In this document: positions 60,571-64,000 of the stretch, piece after piece
How positions within the stretch are numbered: the stretch's first letter is position 1
How the letters are laid out: each line of letters begins with the position of its first letter
NCBI GenBank assembly: GCA_027579435.1
Contig: JANBPK010000781.1
Span: 1 to 64,000, forward strand
Origin: Candolleomyces eurysporus
Lineage: Eukaryota > Basidiomycota > Agaricomycetes > Agaricales > Psathyrellaceae
Reading direction: 5' to 3'
Length of the DNA stretch: 64,000 bases
Notes under the pieces: model-generated
Databases searched by the model: none
Seen by the model: the letters and a program-made list of their open reading frames with translations, nothing else
Told to the model about the DNA's origin: nothing
Program-made: the position numbers and the translations under genes

Positions 60571-61530
60571 TAGTCTCGGTTTTCCCAGCCTCTCCTGATT
60601 GAGCGATGTCCTAAACAGGACTTCCCATCGTGAGAGTCTGGGCTCTTACCAAGGAAGAAAAGGAGGGGTCGAACTTTGGTCACCTCAGTCGTGCTCGGGC
60701 ATCGCCTGACGCCTTATGTAGCCCCCGAACGATGGCGTCAATGCATCTTATCGTCTTAAATCTAGATCTTACACTCTCCGTCCGCCATGAACTCGTACAA
60801 CACTCGTCGCTGGGAGGCTGGATTATCATTTGGTGATGATTTCGTGGTGCCATATGATGCAGTTGGCAGCCTGGACTTGAAAGTTGTGCAATGCCTCATT
60901 ACACTTTAGAATCCCGATGCTCTGAGCCAATGTATTCCATTCTTCACTCCAAGAGGTTCTAGAGGCGATAGGGAAGGGGTTGGAGCAAGAGCGAGAGGAT
61001 TTTTCTGGTGTTTTCCGCGTTGTTTGAGGGCGTAGGGTGTGTGAGACGGTGTCTGAGGCTTCGTGATGAAACCATTAGAAAATGTCGGCCGGTTCTTCTT
61101 TTCAGACAGAGGAGGGCAAGGTGCAGTCAATGAGATGTTTTGTAGAGTCGGTATAGGTGTCCGCAAGGTTGAAGGAGTGGAGAATAGGGCAAGGGGAGAG
61201 GGAAGAGTGGCTTGTCGTGCACCCTTGGATGGTGTAGGGGCCACGGTGCCATTTTTATCCCAGGTTGAGGGCAGCTTCCGCTTTTTCGCAGTCTTGTGGG
61301 TCAAAGGAGTGTGTAATTCCATATTATAGGTGTTTAGAATAAGTTTATTGCGTGCTGGAGCACGAAAGCATGGTAATTAGTGGAGGAGACGCGACGCGAT
61401 GCCCGAGCACGACCGAGGCGACCAAAGTTTGACCCCTCCTTTTCTTCCTTGGTAAGAGCCCAGACTCTCACGATGGGAAGTCCTGTTTAGGACGTCACTC
61501 AATCAGGAGAGGCTGGGAAAACCGAGACTA
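60571..61530. mobile_element. Non-autonomous MULE-like element with 9-bp duplication
   Basis: The 960-bp element has 135-bp terminal inverted repeats (60571-60705 and 61396-61530), beginning TAGTCTCGGTTTTCCCAG. Identical 9-bp flanks ATTTGGTCC lie at 60562-60570 and 61531-61539. Long inverted repeats with a 9-bp duplication are typical of Mutator-like elements. No transposase is inside; one 138-codon ORF lies on the minus strand. Confidence 0.88.
60906..61322 (-). CDS. Hypothetical basic Pro/Ser/Thr-rich protein inside the MULE-like element
   Basis: An uninterrupted frame of 138 aa (MELHTPLTHKTAKKRKLPS...) with basic patches and many Thr-Pro and Ser-Pro pairs (APTPS, FSTPSTLRTPIPT, SLTAPCPP). 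No domain is recognised. Its position between the inverted repeats makes it either captured host sequence or a chance frame. I see no intron signals or regulatory sites. Confidence 0.35.
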   Translation of the reverse strand: MELHTPLTHKTAKKRKLPSTWDKNGTVAPTPSKGARQATLPSPLALFSTPSTLRTPIPTLQNISLTAPCPPLSEKKNRPTFSNGFITKPQTPSHTPYALKQRGKHQKNPLALAPTPSLSPLEPLGVKNGIHWLRASGF

Positions 61531-62200
61531 ATTTGGTCCGCAATACATGGCTCGTTTGATCTGGAAAATTGGGATTTGACATGGTTTGCCACTCCTTTCA
61601 ACTACTTTCAAATTTGCTAACATGCATCTCTTAGGGTCAAAGCTGCCATTTTGGAACGAATAGCGGTCTTGATGAAGAATGGGTACCCATACTCAATGAT
61701 GGAAGACAACAATCAGTATCACGATTTCACCTGTGAGTTAATAATTGTTAATAATTGGTATCATCCTCGCTCATCTTGACATCCCTATTTGCTAGGGTAC
61801 ATCATCCATTGTCGCACTATGGACGTCGTAGCAGCAGAGGAAGGCATCACCACCCAGGAACTCAATGCTCATCTCTGGAGCCAACCGATGAAAGCAACCT
61901 GTTCCACCGTCCACGGGATAAGGTAAGTCGTCTCGCAAGTTCCACTCTCAATAGCAATCTCACACGCCGCAGGTTGCTACCACTCGTGTTCTAGAGGAAA
62001 AATGCTATCCATACACTGGATTCAAATCCTCTCATAGGGTCAGGGAAGAGGTCGGTCACTCTTCATGGAAGCAGACCCATTTTACCGACGTACAGCCCAG
62101 CCTGTTCGTGCAGAAGCAGAATCGTGTCGTAGTTTCCACTAGTCCTGCCATCAGTGGATCGCTATGCAGAGACGGCATCGAGATATCTGATGTCATTTAA

Positions 62201-64000
62201 GTAATTGTTGTTGTACATTACGACGGCATGTTGGCCCCGGGCCCAAAGCAATAGGCACCCACAAGCAAAAGGAACGAGGGAGAATAGGCTCTCACTCTGC
62301 CTGCCAAAATGCCTTGGCACCTGCCGTGCAGCATCGGCCGCTTCCCACAGGTAGGTTGCTGATCAGCCTAAGATTTAGGTTGTACCAAATTCAACCTAAA
62401 GTCAGCCTGGACTAGGCTGAGAACTGGAAATCAGCCTGCGCCTGGTTGATCATCAACCAGAGCGGGGTTCACAGTGATTGAGCTGGAGCAAGGGTTTACC
62501 CGCCATGTACCTGGGTGTAAAAAGAACGAAAAGAAAGNAAAAAAAAAGAGCTTCACACACTCAAAAGGAGAGCTTGTCGCGCACTAGGTTGAAACTTGGG
62601 TCCCCAAAAATGCAAGTGGGCATCAAGATTGAAGTGTGTTCCTACACTGTGAATAAGCGCAATTTACTTTGTTGGTATGGACTTCTTCCTGTTCAACAAG
62701 CTTGTCCGTTATCAACCCCCTTGCAACCAATGCTCTTCTTATGCCATCTGCAAGGATTCGTACATGGAACTGTGCAGCATTCTATGTTATATGCACCTTG
62801 AAATTCTGGTTGATGACAGCGCCGGCATGTACGGATTGCTCGCTGGTGATCTCTGCCTATAACACGATGTTGCTTCTGTTGATGTCTAAACTGACACTCT
62901 CACAATCCTGTACAGTTCCACTCTTGGGAAAAGGCTTGAACTTTGATCTTTTGTCGTCTACTTGCAACTGCCATCTCAAAGAGTGAGCAAAGCTTTGTAA
63001 ACAAATACTTTTGTGCATCCATAGTTGTTGGAGGAAGTACAGGAAGCCCCAGCGNCTTNGGGTTTGCGTAGCCAACCATCTCCAGCACTCAGATGTGGAA
63101 ATCGTTGACAGGTCTGCTCGCCAAAGGGCTCCATGCAGTAGCGCAGTCTGAGAGAATCTACGAGGCATCCTTCATCCTTCCCAACATCTGTTTTACTTGC
63201 ACATCATATATCTTGTCACTCTTGTATCTGACTTACAAAGTGTCAGGAAACCGAAGAAGAGACAAGGAGACAATGTGTATATGATCAGAATGAGTCTGGA
63301 GAGGCTAGGTACAGGCAGTGAGGTCTATATAGAGAGGTTGGAACCAGCCACAGGCGGCTGGTATAAAGAGGGACGGCAGCGATTTCATAGCACAAAGCCT
63401 CAAATGGCTTTTCCAACTCTCGGACATCTGATAGTCCTGTTAATGATGTTATTAATGGAAAATAACTCTATCAAAACCGTTAACTCTGTCGGCCATGAGA
63501 CATGTGTCAAAATTCTTGTAGCGTCATTCAAATATTGGTATCTTTGCGTCCCCTTCGCTACTTTCCTCGAGATTTTGCGTTACATGCTTGATTTCTGTGG
63601 CCTTGATCGTCGCCGATTCACAATGTTGCTCAATCCATTGCGCCATGCCGCAGCCTGCTGCTTTTTTCTGCTCATGTTAGATCGAACAAACTGTTGGTGT
63701 TGGCTGCAATGGATGTCAATCGTTTTCAGCTGGATTCGCTTCATTGTTTCCGTCAACAAAACACCAAGGGAGTCGGCCGTACAGTTAGTCAAAGCAAAAG
63801 AACCAGAGCCCGTCTGTTTAATTAACTCTTTTTTTTAACTACAACGGAAATCTGTTTTATCCTTTGAAGCCCAAGGGTAATGGGCTTCCGCCGCTCACTG
63901 GTGGTCACCACAGCTTATGGAAGAGGTGGCTGTGGTGGCAGGTAACAGGCAGGTAACAACGGTCCGGGGCCGGATGTTACCTGCCATAGGGGCAAAAAGC
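62201..64000. other. Repeat-compartment tail, no gene supported
   Basis: A minus frame at about 62900-63168 (LGLPVLPPTTMDAQKYLF) has coding character but is broken by Ns at 63055 and 63059. A + frame at 63197-63838 is open but unrecognised. A perfect-armed palindrome GGTTGATCATCAACC is at 62444-62458. Near the end, GGCAGGTAACA occurs at 63938 and 63949 and inverted at 63976-63986. Confidence 0.35.

Larger units (their letters stand above)
60356..62200 (+). pseudogene. Unidentified coding fragment split by a MULE-like element
   Basis: Pieces with coding character share strand and plausible splice sites: about 60371-60450 (IKAMAYHAAVRTYYTGHSS), 60500-60570 (ITRKAIEIVITEFSVVLIEIW) and, after the inserted element, 61540-61600 (AIHGSFDLENWDLTWFATPF). 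Later pieces lie at 61635-61730 (AILERIAVLMKNGYPYSMMED) and about 61800-62200. The 60571-61530 element falls inside an exon. I do not recognise the family; it could be a host gene or another transposon's gene. The 5' end is truncated at the LTR. Confidence 0.4.

Overview
The window looks like nuclear DNA of a mushroom-forming basidiomycete (Agaricomycetes). Genes are cut by many 45-80 nt GT-AG introns. Conserved eukaryotic housekeeping genes (CDC48, TBCB, DGAT2, FMP52) lie among families expanded in mushrooms: F-box/LRR proteins, NACHT-ankyrin proteins, SRPK-like kinases, single-pass membrane proteins with duplicated ectodomains, and a DUF7137-like protein. The repeats are also fungal in type: a tnp2/Plavaka-type CACTA element, a LINE with RNase H, Tc1/mariner-type and MULE-like elements, and LTRs.

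Positions 1 to about 33.3 kb are gene-dense. In order: a partial N/G-rich gene (-), a DUF7137-like membrane protein (-), two divergent paralogous single-pass membrane proteins (- and +), FMP52 (-), a 1,507-aa NACHT-ankyrin STAND protein (+), F-box and kinase relics, two tandem 464-aa SRPK-like kinases (+), an F-box/LRR protein (-), then on the + strand tubulin cofactor B, the CDC48/p97 ATPase, a DGAT2-type acyltransferase, a seven-pass membrane protein and a second F-box/LRR protein. I could trace exon chains whose lengths sum to whole reading frames for most of these. Several need one base removed at an N or homopolymer.

Positions 33.3 to 64 kb are a repeat-rich compartment with no convincing intact host gene. 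It holds a decayed GTPase, a decayed third copy of the membrane-protein family, a CACTA/Plavaka transposase broken by TGA codons at CGA positions, two LTR families (about 1.35 kb and 1.27 kb; 4-bp duplications at some copies), a 5'-truncated LINE carrying three inserted short elements, a second transposase fragment, and a 960-bp MULE-like element with 135-bp inverted repeats and a 9-bp target duplication.

The most notable structure is a transposon nest at 53.4-59.0 kb. A 5,184-bp TA-flanked element with about 190-bp terminal inverted repeats sits inside one LTR. It carries two convergent genes, a DD34E transposase and a roughly 605-aa protein with a SAM-like C-terminus, and its transposase is itself split by another LTR with a 4-bp target duplication.

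Two cautions apply. Single Ns beside homopolymers look like spurious inserted bases: deleting the N restores the frame at five independent coding loci. The repeat compartment also shows CpG-to-TpG/CpA decay, so many broken frames there are probably biological.
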